From Sphingomonas sp. PAMC26645 (lineage in GTDB: Bacteria > Pseudomonadota > Alphaproteobacteria > Sphingomonadales > Sphingomonadaceae): a stretch of DNA of 64,000 nucleotides. Shown one piece after another: positions 16,856-25,009 of this stretch. The DNA lies in contig NZ_CP039249.1 of NCBI RefSeq assembly GCF_004795835.1, positions 682,001 through 746,000 of the forward strand, in the 5' to 3' direction. The translations under genes were made by a program, and so were the position numbers. Position 1 is the first letter of the stretch, and each line of letters opens with the position of its first letter. Below the pieces are notes generated by a model, which had not been told where the DNA came from, ran no database searches, and was given only the letters and a program-made list of their open reading frames with translations.

Positions 16856-18202
16856 ATGTCCGATACCCCCGAAAACGCCGGCGCAGTCCCCGCCGAAACC
16901 GAAGCGGACCTGACCGGCGTCGCCGCGCGCGTCGCGCCGAAGCCCGAGGTCGAGAAGATCGGCGGGCGGAAACTGAAGCCGTCGACCTTGATGATGGGGC
17001 ACGGTTACGATCCCGCGCTGTCAGAAGGCTCGCTGAAGCCGCCGATCTTCCTCACCTCGACCTTCGTGTTCCCCAACGCGGCAGCGGGCAAGCGTCACTT
17101 CGAGGGCGTTACCGGCAAGCGTCCGGGCGGTGCCGAGGGTCTCGTCTATTCGCGTTTCAACGGGCCGAACCAGGAGATCCTCGAGGATCGCCTCGGCGTG
17201 TGGGAAGAGGCGGAGGACGCGCTCGCTTTCTCGTCGGGCATGTCGGCGATCGCGACGCTGTTCCTCGCGATGGTCAAGCCGGGCGACACGATCGTTCATT
17301 CGGGACCGTTGTACGCGGCGACCGAGACGCTGATCGGTCGCGTGCTCGGCAAGTTCGGGGTCAAGTGGCTCGACTTCCCGGCGGGTGCGACTCGTGAAGA
17401 GATCGATGCGGTGATGACCGAGGCGGCGACCGGCAACGTCGCGCTGATCTATCTGGAAAGCCCGGCGAACCCGACTAACGCGCTGGTCGATGTCGAGGCG
17501 GTCGCGGCCAGCCGTGACGCCATTTTCAAGGGTGAAAAGCCGCCGATCGCGATTGACAACACGTTCCTCGGGCCGCTGTGGTTCCAGCCGCTCAAGCATG
17601 GCGCGGATATCGTCGTCTACTCGCTGACCAAGTATGTCGGCGGGCATTCGGATCTGGTCGCGGGCGGCGTGCTGGGGTCGAAGGAGCATATCAACACGAT
17701 CCGGACGATGCGCAACACGATCGGGACGATCACCGATCCGAACACCGCGTGGATGCTGTTGCGGTCGCTGGAGACTCTCGAACTGCGGATGAGCCGCGCG
17801 GGCGAGAATGCCGCGAAGGTCTGCGCTTTTCTCCGTCACCATCCGAAGGTGGAGCGGGTCGCGTATCTCGGCTTCCTCGAGAACGAGCCGGGTATGGAGC
17901 GGCAGGCGGATATCTATCGTCGCCATTGCACCGGCGGCGGTTCGACCTTCTCGCTGTACCTCAAGGGCGGCGAGCGTGAGAGCTTCGCGTTCCTCGATGC
18001 GCTGAAGATCGCCAAGCTGGCGGTGTCGTTGGGTGGGACCGAGACGTTGGCTAGCCATCCGGCTGGGATGACGCATCTGTCGGTGCCCGATGCGCGCAAG
18101 CAGGCGCTGGGGATCACGGATAATCTGGTGCGGATATCGATCGGGGTGGAGGATCCGGACGATCTGATCGCCGATTTCGAGCAGGCGCTGGATACGATCT
18201 AA
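16856..18202 (+). CDS. Cystathionine gamma-synthase family PLP enzyme
   Basis: A 448-residue Cys/Met-metabolism PLP enzyme. YSRFNGPNQEILEDRL, the SSGMSAI loop, IAIDNTFLGP and the Schiff-base Lys259 in YSLTKYVGGHSDLVAGG are conserved; SLGGTETLASHPAGMTHLSV is at the C-terminus. The first 40 residues are longer and more acidic than in MetB. It could be a cystathionine gamma-synthase, an O-acyl-homoserine sulfhydrylase or a gamma-lyase; the motifs do not settle this. ATG 16856 is preceded by CAGGAG; a TTG codon lies immediately before it. Confidence 0.9.
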   Translation: MSDTPENAGAVPAETEADLTGVAARVAPKPEVEKIGGRKLKPSTLMMGHGYDPALSEGSLKPPIFLTSTFVFPNAAAGKRHFEGVTGKRPGGAEGLVYSRFNGPNQEILEDRLGVWEEAEDALAFSSGMSAIATLFLAMVKPGDTIVHSGPLYAATETLIGRVLGKFGVKWLDFPAGATREEIDAVMTEAATGNVALIYLESPANPTNALVDVEAVAASRDAIFKGEKPPIAIDNTFLGPLWFQPLKHGADIVVYSLTKYVGGHSDLVAGGVLGSKEHINTIRTMRNTIGTITDPNTAWMLLRSLETLELRMSRAGENAAKVCAFLRHHPKVERVAYLGFLENEPGMERQADIYRRHCTGGGSTFSLYLKGGERESFAFLDALKIAKLAVSLGGTETLASHPAGMTHLSVPDARKQALGITDNLVRISIGVEDPDDLIADFEQALDTI

Positions 18203-18226
18203 ATCTGAAAGGGCGTCTGCTATATC

Positions 18227-18283
18227 TTGTTCTCCCGCGAAGGCGGGAGCCCAGTCTGGGCCCCCGCCTTCGCGGGGAAACAA
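18227..18283. repeat. Family B inverted repeat (compact copy)
   Basis: TTGTTCTCCCGCGAAGGCGG plus GAGCCCAG is mirrored after three bases by CTGGGCCCCCGCCTTCGCGG plus GGAAACAA. This near-perfect long hairpin lies between the cystathionine synthase-family gene and the phosphoribosyltransferase gene. Confidence 0.85.
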
Positions 18284-18342
18284 CAGAGCGATGTGGCGGG
18301 TTTTGGGTGAAGTCTTCGCCCTGACCCGCTAGCATCCAACCG

Positions 18343-18861
18343 ATGCCGATCTTTACCCCTATCCGTCAGCACGAGTTCGTCGCTGCCGTGCACATCCTCG
18401 CCGCCAAGCTGGTCGAGGATACCGAGTGGAAACCCGATTACATCATCGGCATCGGCCGTGGCGGGCTCGTGCCGGCGGTATTCCTCAGCCACGCGATCGG
18501 GTTGCCGACGTTGTCGGTCGATTATTCGAGCCAGGTGAAGGACTTTGCCGACGAGCCGCTGGTGAAACTTGCCGCGCGGACTCGAGGGGGCGAGCGGCTG
18601 CTGTTTGTCGACGACATCAATGATTCGGGGCGGACGATTACGCATCTGCGTGGTGCGCTGACGGCGGCTGGAGCGGTCAAGGGCGCGGTGCGGTTTGCGA
18701 TGTTGATCGATAACGTCAGTTCGGCGGAGCGGATCGAGTATTGTGCGCGGACGATCGACCGGACGGTGACGAAGGACTGGTTCGTGTTTCCCTGGGAGGC
18801 GGTGGCGCCTGATGCGGCGATTGCCGAGGATGCGGCGGAAGTGCCTGAACGGATAGCGTAA
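18343..18861 (+). CDS. Phosphoribosyltransferase (Gpt/HPRT-like)
   Basis: A 172-residue type I phosphoribosyltransferase. YIIGIGRGGLVPAVFLSHAIG is the pyrophosphate loop, and LLFVDDINDSGRTITHLR is the PRPP-binding motif with the two acidic residues. KDWFVFPWE resembles the C-terminal base-recognition region of xanthine-guanine or hypoxanthine phosphoribosyltransferases. It probably serves purine salvage. The base specificity is not determined. The gene stands alone between family B repeats. Confidence 0.88.
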   Translation: MPIFTPIRQHEFVAAVHILAAKLVEDTEWKPDYIIGIGRGGLVPAVFLSHAIGLPTLSVDYSSQVKDFADEPLVKLAARTRGGERLLFVDDINDSGRTITHLRGALTAAGAVKGAVRFAMLIDNVSSAERIEYCARTIDRTVTKDWFVFPWEAVAPDAAIAEDAAEVPERIA

Positions 18862-18863
18862 TT

Positions 18864-18949
18864 TCTCGTTCTCCTGCGAACGCAGGAGGCCAGGGTTGCG
18901 GGGGCTGGGCTGAGTAACCTTGGATTCCTGCGTTCGCAGGAAAACGATA
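18864..18949. repeat. Family B composite repeat with two hairpins
   Basis: CTCGTTCTCCTGCGAACGCA plus GGAG at the left and ATTCCTGCGTTCGCAGGAAA plus ACGAT at the right are mutually and internally complementary. The core contains CCAGGGTT and AACCTTGG. It begins right after the phosphoribosyltransferase stop. Confidence 0.85.
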
Positions 18950-18958
18950 GACGAACAA

Positions 18959-18989
18959 AGGGCCGGCTCCCGTACGGGAAGCCGGCCCT
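18959..18989 (-). terminator. Rho-independent terminator reading on the minus strand
   Basis: The stem AGGGCCGGCT / AGCCGGCCCT encloses an inner palindrome (CCCGTACGGG). Read on the minus strand it is followed by TTTGTTCG, so it best suits transcripts from the glycine-zipper gene, whose stop lies 165 nt upstream. Confidence 0.7.
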
Positions 18990-19153
18990 CGCCCTCGATA
19001 CGCTACGCGAGGGAACTGGGAAACTGGTTGGGTGGCTCGAACGGGCGCGACGTCGGCGAAGCCGTCGTCGGTCGGGTCAGGCGATGCCTGCCCGCCGTCC
19101 GTGCCGGCGGTTGCTCGACCGCTTTCGCGGCGAGCACCAGCCCGTTACCGGGC

Positions 19154-19537
19154 TTACCGCCGGCAATACCCGGGGTTATCCGACTTATCGATCGCGTTGC
19201 CCGCCAGGCCACCACCGGCCGCGCCCAGGACTGCGCCGAGCGTCCGGTCACCACGACCGGCGATGGTGTGACCGAGCAGGCCGCCGGCGAGTGCGCCGAT
19301 GATCGTGCCGCCGGTGTTGTCGCATCCGCGACGGCTGCGGGCGTTGTAGCGGCGGTCGTTGCCGCGATACTCGCGATAGCCACGGTCGTAGCCATTGTCG
19401 CGGTAGCCGCCACCCTGATAACCATCGTAGCCACGCTCGTAGCGCGAGCCCCAACGCTGCGCATCGGCGGCGGCGGGAACGAGGGCGGTCGCACCCAATG
19501 CGAGGGCACTGGCGGCGAGAGTAAAAGTCTTGAACAT
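19154..19537 (-). CDS. Glycine-zipper 2TM domain envelope protein
   Basis: A 127-residue exported protein. A signal peptide (MFKTFTLAASALALGATAL...ADA) is followed by a Tyr/Gly/Arg-rich segment with repeated RGY/YRG-type motifs. The C-terminal glycine zipper GGTIIGALAGGLLGHTIAGRGDRTLGAVLGAAGGGLAGNAID resembles the 17-kDa surface antigen and RcnB/OsmB-like families. It is likely periplasmic or outer-membrane associated; Cys72 and Cys125 could form a disulfide. ATG 19537 has CGGGAGA upstream. Function unknown. Confidence 0.85.
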   Translation of the reverse strand: MFKTFTLAASALALGATALVPAAADAQRWGSRYERGYDGYQGGGYRDNGYDRGYREYRGNDRRYNARSRRGCDNTGGTIIGALAGGLLGHTIAGRGDRTLGAVLGAAGGGLAGNAIDKSDNPGYCRR

Positions 19538-19693
19538 CGTGCGTCTCCCGTTGGGGATTTCGGCGGCGGCGGGGGCCGTGCTTCCATCCTCGATGAGACG
19601 CTTATGAGTGATTCGCATTGAGCTAAGCCTGAATGCCTCCGTTATCCGCTGTTCATGCTTTCGCGGATCGTCGGACACCCTATGAGGGACGCG

Positions 19694-20719
19694 ATGCGGC
19701 GCCTGATCACTGTCCTGTTCGTCGCCGTGAGCGTCTGCGCGATCGTGCCGACCTGGTCGGGCGAAGCGCGGCTCGACCTGCTCGGCAAGCGCGCGCAGCT
19801 GACCGCGACGCGTGTGATGCTCGACCGCACCGACCCGCGGCATGTGCGCGTCGGTGGGCTTACGTATTTGGGCGGGGTGGCACTCGACAGTCGCGATCCG
19901 GCGTTCGGGGGATTCTCTTCGCTCGACGTCGCGCCAGCTGCGACCGGCAACCGCTTCACGCTGCTGAGCGACGGGGGCAACATCGTCCAGTTCGACATGG
20001 GCGCCGACTGGCTCCCGCACCGGGTCGTGTTCAAGAACCTGCCCGCGGGGCCCGGCATCGGCTGGGAGAAACGCGACCGCGACAGCGAATCGATGGCGAT
20101 CGATCCGGTAACCGGGAAGATCTGGGTCGGCTTCGAGGATGACAATTCGATCTGGCGCTATGCTGCGGGGTTCGCGCGGTACGAGGCGCGGGTGATGCCC
20201 GAGGCGATGCGGAAATGGCCGTCGAATGGCGGACCCGAATCGATGGCGCGGCTGCCCGATGGACGATTCGTGGTGATCAGCGAGGAGGCACATGTGCGTC
20301 GGCCGGACTGGTCTGGGTCGGACGAGGAACGGTTGCACACGCGGCAGGCGCTGATCTTCGCGGGCGATCCGACCGGGACGGGGGTGCCTGAGCGATTCGC
20401 GTATGAACCGTTCGGGCGGTCCGATCCGTCGGACGTCACTGCGCTGCCGAATGGCGACCTACTCGTGCTCGATCGTGGTTTCCGACTGCCGTTCACGTTC
20501 TCGGCGCGGATATCACGAGTCGCGGCGCGCGACGTGGCTGCGGGGCGAATCGCACGCGGCCGCCTGATCGCGACGATCGATGCGCCGCTGATCCACGACA
20601 ATTTCGAGGGGATCGACACGACGGTCGAGAACGGCGCGACGATCGTGTGGATCGTGTCGGACGACAACCAGATGTTTCTCCAGCGCACGCTGCTGCTGAA
20701 GTTCAGGCTGGATCGCTAG
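19694..20719 (+). CDS. Esterase-like activity of phytase family protein
   Basis: About 341 residues. A hydrophobic N-terminal segment (MRRLITVLFVAVSVCAIVP) suggests export. The body is a beta-propeller-like PF13449 domain with GGVALDSRDPAFGGFSSLDV, FTLLSDGGNIVQFDMG, DSESMAIDPVTGKIWVGFEDDNSIWRY and the C-terminal DNFEGIDTTVENGATIVWIVSDDN, typical of this family. Members are often annotated as periplasmic phytase-like esterases, but activity is rarely shown. ATG 19694 has GAGGGACGC upstream; ATGs at 19655 and 19682 are alternatives. It ends at a bidirectional terminator shared with rpmB. Confidence 0.85.
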   Translation: MRRLITVLFVAVSVCAIVPTWSGEARLDLLGKRAQLTATRVMLDRTDPRHVRVGGLTYLGGVALDSRDPAFGGFSSLDVAPAATGNRFTLLSDGGNIVQFDMGADWLPHRVVFKNLPAGPGIGWEKRDRDSESMAIDPVTGKIWVGFEDDNSIWRYAAGFARYEARVMPEAMRKWPSNGGPESMARLPDGRFVVISEEAHVRRPDWSGSDEERLHTRQALIFAGDPTGTGVPERFAYEPFGRSDPSDVTALPNGDLLVLDRGFRLPFTFSARISRVAARDVAAGRIARGRLIATIDAPLIHDNFEGIDTTVENGATIVWIVSDDNQMFLQRTLLLKFRLDR

Positions 20720-20733
20720 CCTACAAACGCAGA

Positions 20734-20764
20734 CGGCCCGCCCTGCGAGGTGCAGGGCGGGCCG
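20734..20764. terminator. Bidirectional terminator between convergent genes
   Basis: The 13-bp stem CGGCCCGCCCTGC / GCAGGGCGGGCCG, with a 5-nt loop, lies between the phytase-family gene and the rpmB stop. There is no strong T tract on either side, but its position and stem strength support termination. Confidence 0.75.
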
Positions 20765-20789
20765 CGGTTATCGCAGTACGACGTCGCTG

Positions 20790-21089
20790 TTAAGCGGCGA
20801 CGGCCGATGCTGCGATCTTCTTGACGACTTCGCGCTTGAGGCGACGAACGCGGAGCGACAGCTTGTCGTCCGAGACCTTCACCAGCCAGTTGTCGAGGCC
20901 ACCGTTATGCTCGACGGTACGCAGGCCGTGCGTCGAGACGCGCAGCTTGACGCCCTTCTCGAGCGAATCGGACAGCAGCGTGACGTTCTGCAGGTTCGGC
21001 AGGAACGTGCGCTTGGTCTTGTTGTTGGCGTGGGAGACGTTGTTCCCGACCATCCGGCCCTTGCCGGTCAGTTCGCAGATGCGCGACAT
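20790..21089 (-). CDS. rpmB: 50S ribosomal protein L28
   Basis: A 99-residue L28, longer than the E. coli protein as is usual in Alphaproteobacteria. It begins [27 protein letters not shown] and contains [18 protein letters not shown], both characteristic. It is a monocistronic ribosomal gene with its own promoter candidate 45-73 nt upstream and a terminator hairpin after the stop. It diverges from a small membrane-protein gene. Confidence 0.98.
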   Translation of the reverse strand: MSRICELTGKGRMVGNNVSHANNKTKRTFLPNLQNVTLLSDSLEKGVKLRVSTHGLRTVEHNGGLDNWLVKVSDDKLSLRVRRLKREVVKKIAASAVAA

Positions 21090-21133
21090 GTGATTACCTA
21101 TTCAAGTGTCGGGAGGAACCCCGGAAAGGCGCG

Positions 21134-21162
21134 CGGATAGCTGGCACGCCGGCTTTCGTCAA
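21134..21162 (-). promoter_or_regulatory. Sigma-70-type promoter candidate for rpmB
   Basis: On the minus strand TTGACG (21162-21157) is separated by 17 nt from TATCCG (21139-21134), lying 45 nt before the rpmB ATG. The -35 box matches the consensus in five of six positions; the -10 box is weaker, as is common in this group. Confidence 0.5.
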
Positions 21163-21271
21163 CCGATTCACGTAAAACGTGGCTCCGGTTGTCCGCAATG
21201 GGCATTGTGCAACCCACGGCGATCGACGACGTTGTTACGCTATCGAACTGTTCAATAAAAGGGGATGTCCC

Positions 21272-21490
21272 ATGCGTACGCTCTTGTCTCTCGTCGCGAT
21301 CGCCGTGCTGGTCGTGGTCGGCCTGATGTATTTCGGGATCATCAACATCGACCAGACCCGCCAGGGCGTGGTCCAGGCACCGAAGTTCCAGGCCGACGTT
21401 GCCAAGGTCACGCTCGGCACCGAGAACAAGACGGTCGCCGTCCCGACGATCAACGTCGAGAAGCCGGGCAACAGCCAGGCACCGAACTGA
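21272..21490 (+). CDS. Small single-pass membrane protein, hypothetical
   Basis: A 72-residue protein. One N-terminal transmembrane or signal-anchor helix (LLSLVAIAVLVVVGLMYFGII) is followed by a polar tail with KFQADVAKVTLGTENKTVAVPTINVEKP. ATG 21272 has AAAGGGGA eight nt upstream and family-like composition starts there, so upstream in-frame codons are not used. Similar short proteins of unknown function occur in sphingomonads. It precedes tadA by 51 nt on the same strand. Confidence 0.75.
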   Translation: MRTLLSLVAIAVLVVVGLMYFGIINIDQTRQGVVQAPKFQADVAKVTLGTENKTVAVPTINVEKPGNSQAPN

Positions 21491-21541
21491 TCTTTACGCG
21501 GGTGTTTACGTGGGGCGGGCGGCGGGGCAGGGCCTGAGGCC

Positions 21542-21991
21542 ATGTTCCCCGTCCCCGAACCCATGCGCCGCGCGCTCGACGCGGCACGCGATGCGGCGCT
21601 GGCTGGGGAAGTCCCGGTCGGCGCCGTTGTCGTTAAGGACGGCGTGATTATCGCGACGGGGGCGAATGCGCCGCGGGCGTTGTGCGATCCGACTGCGCAT
21701 GCAGAAATCCAAGCGATTCGCGCCGCGGCGCTGACCCTGGGCAGCGATCGGCTAGAAGGCTGCGACCTTTGGGTGACGCTGGAGCCTTGCGCGATGTGCG
21801 CCGGGGCGATCGCGCATGCTCGGATCTCGCGGCTCTATTATGGGGCGGCGGATGCGAAGGGCGGGGCGGTGGAGCATGGGCCGCGGTTTTTCGGCCAGCC
21901 GACGTGTCATCATCGGCCTGAGATTTATGCGGGGATTGCGGAGACCGAGGCGGCGGGGATCCTGCGGGAGTTCTTTGCGAGTCGCCGGTAG
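21542..21991 (+). CDS. tadA: tRNA-specific adenosine-34 deaminase TadA
   Basis: A 149-residue cytidine/deoxycytidylate deaminase fold enzyme that converts A34 of tRNA-Arg(ACG) to inosine. The zinc ligands and proton shuttle are His53 and Glu55 in TAHAEIQAIR and Cys83/Cys86 in EPCAMCAGAI; ARISRLYYGAADAKGGAVEHG is the TadA-type C-terminal region. It is followed by a family F repeat and is convergent with pepN. A guanine-deaminase-like function is less likely given these motifs. Confidence 0.93.
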   Translation: MFPVPEPMRRALDAARDAALAGEVPVGAVVVKDGVIIATGANAPRALCDPTAHAEIQAIRAAALTLGSDRLEGCDLWVTLEPCAMCAGAIAHARISRLYYGAADAKGGAVEHGPRFFGQPTCHHRPEIYAGIAETEAAGILREFFASRR

Positions 21992-22008
21992 GGGCAGCGC
22001 GTTTCCGT

Positions 22009-22134
22009 GATCCTCTCCGCAAGGGGGAGGTGGCGCCGAAAGCGGGGGAGGGGGGACGCCGCAACAGCGGTAATCGCTGCCCTCCCCCTCCGTCTGGCAA
22101 GAGCCAGACACCTCCCCCTTGCGGGGGAGGATCA
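22009..22134. repeat. Family F composite palindromic repeat (long copy)
   Basis: The outer hairpins TCCTCTCCGCAAGGGGGAGG and CCTCCCCCTTGCGGGGGAGG flank a core containing TGGCGCCG, GGGGGAGGGG, CCCTCCCCCTCCGTCTGGC and a GTCTGGC...GCCAGAC hairpin. Nearly the same modules occur inverted at 39385-39512. It occupies the gap between convergent tadA and pepN. Confidence 0.85.
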
Positions 22135-22142
22135 GATTCGGG

Positions 22143-24731
22143 TTAGCCTTCCAGACTCTTGGAGGCCTGCTCGAATACATCCTTCGACAGTCCCGGCGTC
22201 CGCACAATCCGCTCCAGTTCCGCGCGCATCAACCCTGCGCGCGCCGCGTCGAACCGGCGCCATCGCCCGAGCGGCGGGAGAAGCTTCGCGGCGGTCTGTG
22301 GGTTCAACCGGTCGAGCGCGATCAACTGGTCCGCGAGGAACCGGTAGCCGCTCCCGTCGGCGTTATTGAAAGCCCGCTGGTTCGCGCCGAATGCGCCGAT
22401 CAGCGATCGGGCGCGGTTGGGGTTGGTCAGGGTGAAGTCGGCATGCTCGGCGAGCCCCGCGACGATCGTACCGGTATCGTCGCGCGACGACTGCGCCTGC
22501 GCCTGGAACCACTTGTCGAGCACCAGCGGGTTGTCGCAATATTGGCTGTAGAAGATGTCGAGCGCGGTGGTGCGGATCTCGGACTCGCTGCTCACCAGCG
22601 TCGTCAGCGCGCCCATCCGGTCGGTCATGTTGTCCGCCGAATCGAACTGCGCGAACGCCAGGTCCGCCGCATCCGCCGCGCCGCTCGCCGCTAGATAGCC
22701 GAGCGATACCGTCCGTAGACGACGCAGGCCCTTGCCCTCCGGCGTATAGGCGTAGGGCTGGCCCTCGCCCCGCGCATACGCCTGCCGCCATTGCGCCTCC
22801 AGCCGCGTGCCGAGATCGCGGCGCAGTGCCTCGCGCGCACGGAAGATCGCTTCGGGATCGACGACGGCCATCTGGTCGCCGATGAAGCTCTCCGACGGCA
22901 GCAACACCGCCTCGGCGACGAACGCGAGATCGAGATCGGTATTGGCGAGGGTATTCGCCACCGCGGCGATCACGGCGTCGTGATCCGCATGTCCGCCCGC
23001 CGACGCGACCAGCGTGTCGAGCATCAGCTGCTGCATCGCCTCGTAGCGCGCGAACGGATCGTCGTCGTGCGCGCTGAGGAAGGCGAGATCGGCGGCGGTG
23101 CGGTCGCTTTCGACCACCACCGGCGCGGAGAAGCCGCGGTTGATCGACAGCACCGGGCGTTCGGCCAACCCTTCGAATTCGAGCGTGTCGAGCGTGTCGT
23201 CGAACAGGACGAGGCGCTCGTCGGTCAACGCCGCACCCGATTCGGCACCGAACAGCTTCACCCGCAACGGTAGCACCATCGGGGACTTCACTGGCTGGCC
23301 GGGCGTTGCGGGGACCTGCTGCGCGAGCTGCAGCGTCGCGCGGTCGCCGTCGTGCGACAGGCTCGCCGACACACGCGGCGTGCCCGCCTGCGAATACCAG
23401 AGGCGGAACTGGGTGAGGTCGACCTTGCCGCCTTCCTCCATCGAGGTGACGAAATCCTCGCAGGTCGCCGCCGTCCCGTCGTACCGGTCGAAATACAGGT
23501 CGGTGCCCGCGCGGAAGCCCTTCGGTCCGAGGATCGCGGCCATCATCCGGATCAGCTCGGCGCCCTTGTTGTAGATCGTCGCTGTGTAGAAGTTCGAGAT
23601 CTCCTGGTAGGATTCAGGCCGCACGGGGTGCGCGAGCGGGCCCGAATCCTCGGGGAATTGCGACGCACGCAGGCCGCGGACGTCCTCGATCCGCTTGACC
23701 GCGCGGGAGCCCTGGTCGGCGGAGAAGCCCTGGTCGCGGTAGACTGTAAAGCCCTCCTTCAACGACAGCTGGAACCAGTCTCGGCAGGTGATCCGGTTGC
23801 CCGACCAATTGTGGAAATATTCGTGCGCGACGACCGCGGCGATCGCGTCATAGTCGTAATCGGTCGCGGTATCCGGGTCGGCGAGGATGTAGCGCGAGTT
23901 GAAGATATTGAGGCCCTTGTTCTCCATCGCGCCGAAATTGAAGTCGTCGACCGCGACGATGTTGAACACGTCCAGATCGTATTCGCGGCCATAGGTCGTC
24001 TCGTCCCACGCCATCGCGAGTTCGAGCGCCTTCAACGCGTGGTCGGTCTTGGGCAGGTCGGCCTCGCGCACCCAGATGCCGAGCGACACCTCGCGCCCCG
24101 ACATCGTCGTGAAGCTGCTGCGGTTTACGGCGAGGTCGCCGGCGACCAGTGCGAAGAGGTAGGAGGGCTTCGGGAATGGATCGTGCCAGGTTGCCCAGTG
24201 GCGGCCATCTTCGAGATCGCCCTGCGCGACCGGGTCGCCGTTCGCGAGCAGCACGGGGAAGTGCTTCCTGTCGGCGGTCATCCGCACCGAATAGACGCTG
24301 AGCACGTCGGGGCGGTCGGGGAAGTAGGTGATGCGGCGGAAGCCTTCCGCCTCGCACTGGGTGCAGAGGTTTCCGCCCGAGGCGTAGAGCCCCATCAACT
24401 GCGTGTTGCGATCGGGGGCGATCTCGACCTGCGTCTCGACGACATGCGCGGCGCCGGTGAGCGGGATGACGAGCTGTTCGCCGTCGATCCGCCAGTCGTT
24501 GATCGCGACGCCGTCGACCGTGACCGACAGCGGCTTCTGCCCCGCGCCGTCGAGCCGCAGCGGTGCGGCGTGATCGCCGTTGCGCGTTACCGACAATGTT
24601 GCCGTTACGCGGGTGGTGGAGGGATCGAGGTCGAAATCCAGTTTCGTCTCGGGGACCAGCCACTCGGGCGGGGTATAGTCCTCGCGGCGAATGACGAGCG
24701 GGTGGGCGAGACTGTTCTGGATATCGAGCAT
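22143..24731 (-). CDS. pepN: Aminopeptidase N
   Basis: An 862-residue M1 metallopeptidase that removes N-terminal residues in the cytoplasm. The substrate N-terminus loop GAMENKG is at 267-272 and the zinc motif HEYFHNW is at 303-309, with the downstream Glu in the SLKEGFTVYRDQ helix. The C-terminal helical domain (DUF3458-type) is complete, with length close to the E. coli-like PepN family. ATG 24731 begins MLDIQNSLAHPLVIRREDY; the open frame upstream covers a family A repeat and is not coding. Confidence 0.97.
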   Translation of the reverse strand: MLDIQNSLAHPLVIRREDYTPPEWLVPETKLDFDLDPSTTRVTATLSVTRNGDHAAPLRLDGAGQKPLSVTVDGVAINDWRIDGEQLVIPLTGAAHVVETQVEIAPDRNTQLMGLYASGGNLCTQCEAEGFRRITYFPDRPDVLSVYSVRMTADRKHFPVLLANGDPVAQGDLEDGRHWATWHDPFPKPSYLFALVAGDLAVNRSSFTTMSGREVSLGIWVREADLPKTDHALKALELAMAWDETTYGREYDLDVFNIVAVDDFNFGAMENKGLNIFNSRYILADPDTATDYDYDAIAAVVAHEYFHNWSGNRITCRDWFQLSLKEGFTVYRDQGFSADQGSRAVKRIEDVRGLRASQFPEDSGPLAHPVRPESYQEISNFYTATIYNKGAELIRMMAAILGPKGFRAGTDLYFDRYDGTAATCEDFVTSMEEGGKVDLTQFRLWYSQAGTPRVSASLSHDGDRATLQLAQQVPATPGQPVKSPMVLPLRVKLFGAESGAALTDERLVLFDDTLDTLEFEGLAERPVLSINRGFSAPVVVESDRTAADLAFLSAHDDDPFARYEAMQQLMLDTLVASAGGHADHDAVIAAVANTLANTDLDLAFVAEAVLLPSESFIGDQMAVVDPEAIFRAREALRRDLGTRLEAQWRQAYARGEGQPYAYTPEGKGLRRLRTVSLGYLAASGAADAADLAFAQFDSADNMTDRMGALTTLVSSESEIRTTALDIFYSQYCDNPLVLDKWFQAQAQSSRDDTGTIVAGLAEHADFTLTNPNRARSLIGAFGANQRAFNNADGSGYRFLADQLIALDRLNPQTAAKLLPPLGRWRRFDAARAGLMRAELERIVRTPGLSKDVFEQASKSLEG

Positions 24732-24802
24732 ATGTTTGCGAATATAGGGCCGTGGCTCCCTACCGCCAGCCAAAGCTTGGGGCCGCGCGGTTCGATCACT
24801 TG

Positions 24803-24907
24803 CACCTCCCCGGCGGAGGCCGGGGTCCAGTTGGAGAGGTCGTAGTAACGGAACGCAGCCTGCGTCAGCACCGTTTCCCAACTGGACCCCGGCCTCCGCC
24901 GGGGTGG
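24803..24907. repeat. Family A composite inverted repeat, copy 3
   Basis: CACCTCCCCGGCGGAGGCCG plus GGGTCCAGTTGG at the left pairs with CCAACTGGACCCCGGCCTCC plus GCCGGGGTGG at the right. Compared with other copies the GGGCCCAATTGG segment has changed to GGGTCCAGTTGG, with the matching change in the opposite arm. It lies between divergent pepN and the M28 peptidase gene. Confidence 0.9.
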
Positions 24908-25009
24908 TACTTCTCTGCGGAGAAGGTCTTTGCTCCATGCCCCAAAGCTTGCGCGGGTGACGGTGGATGCTACGCCGCTGCAACACGTTCCCTTTGCAAG
25001 GATTTCCGG

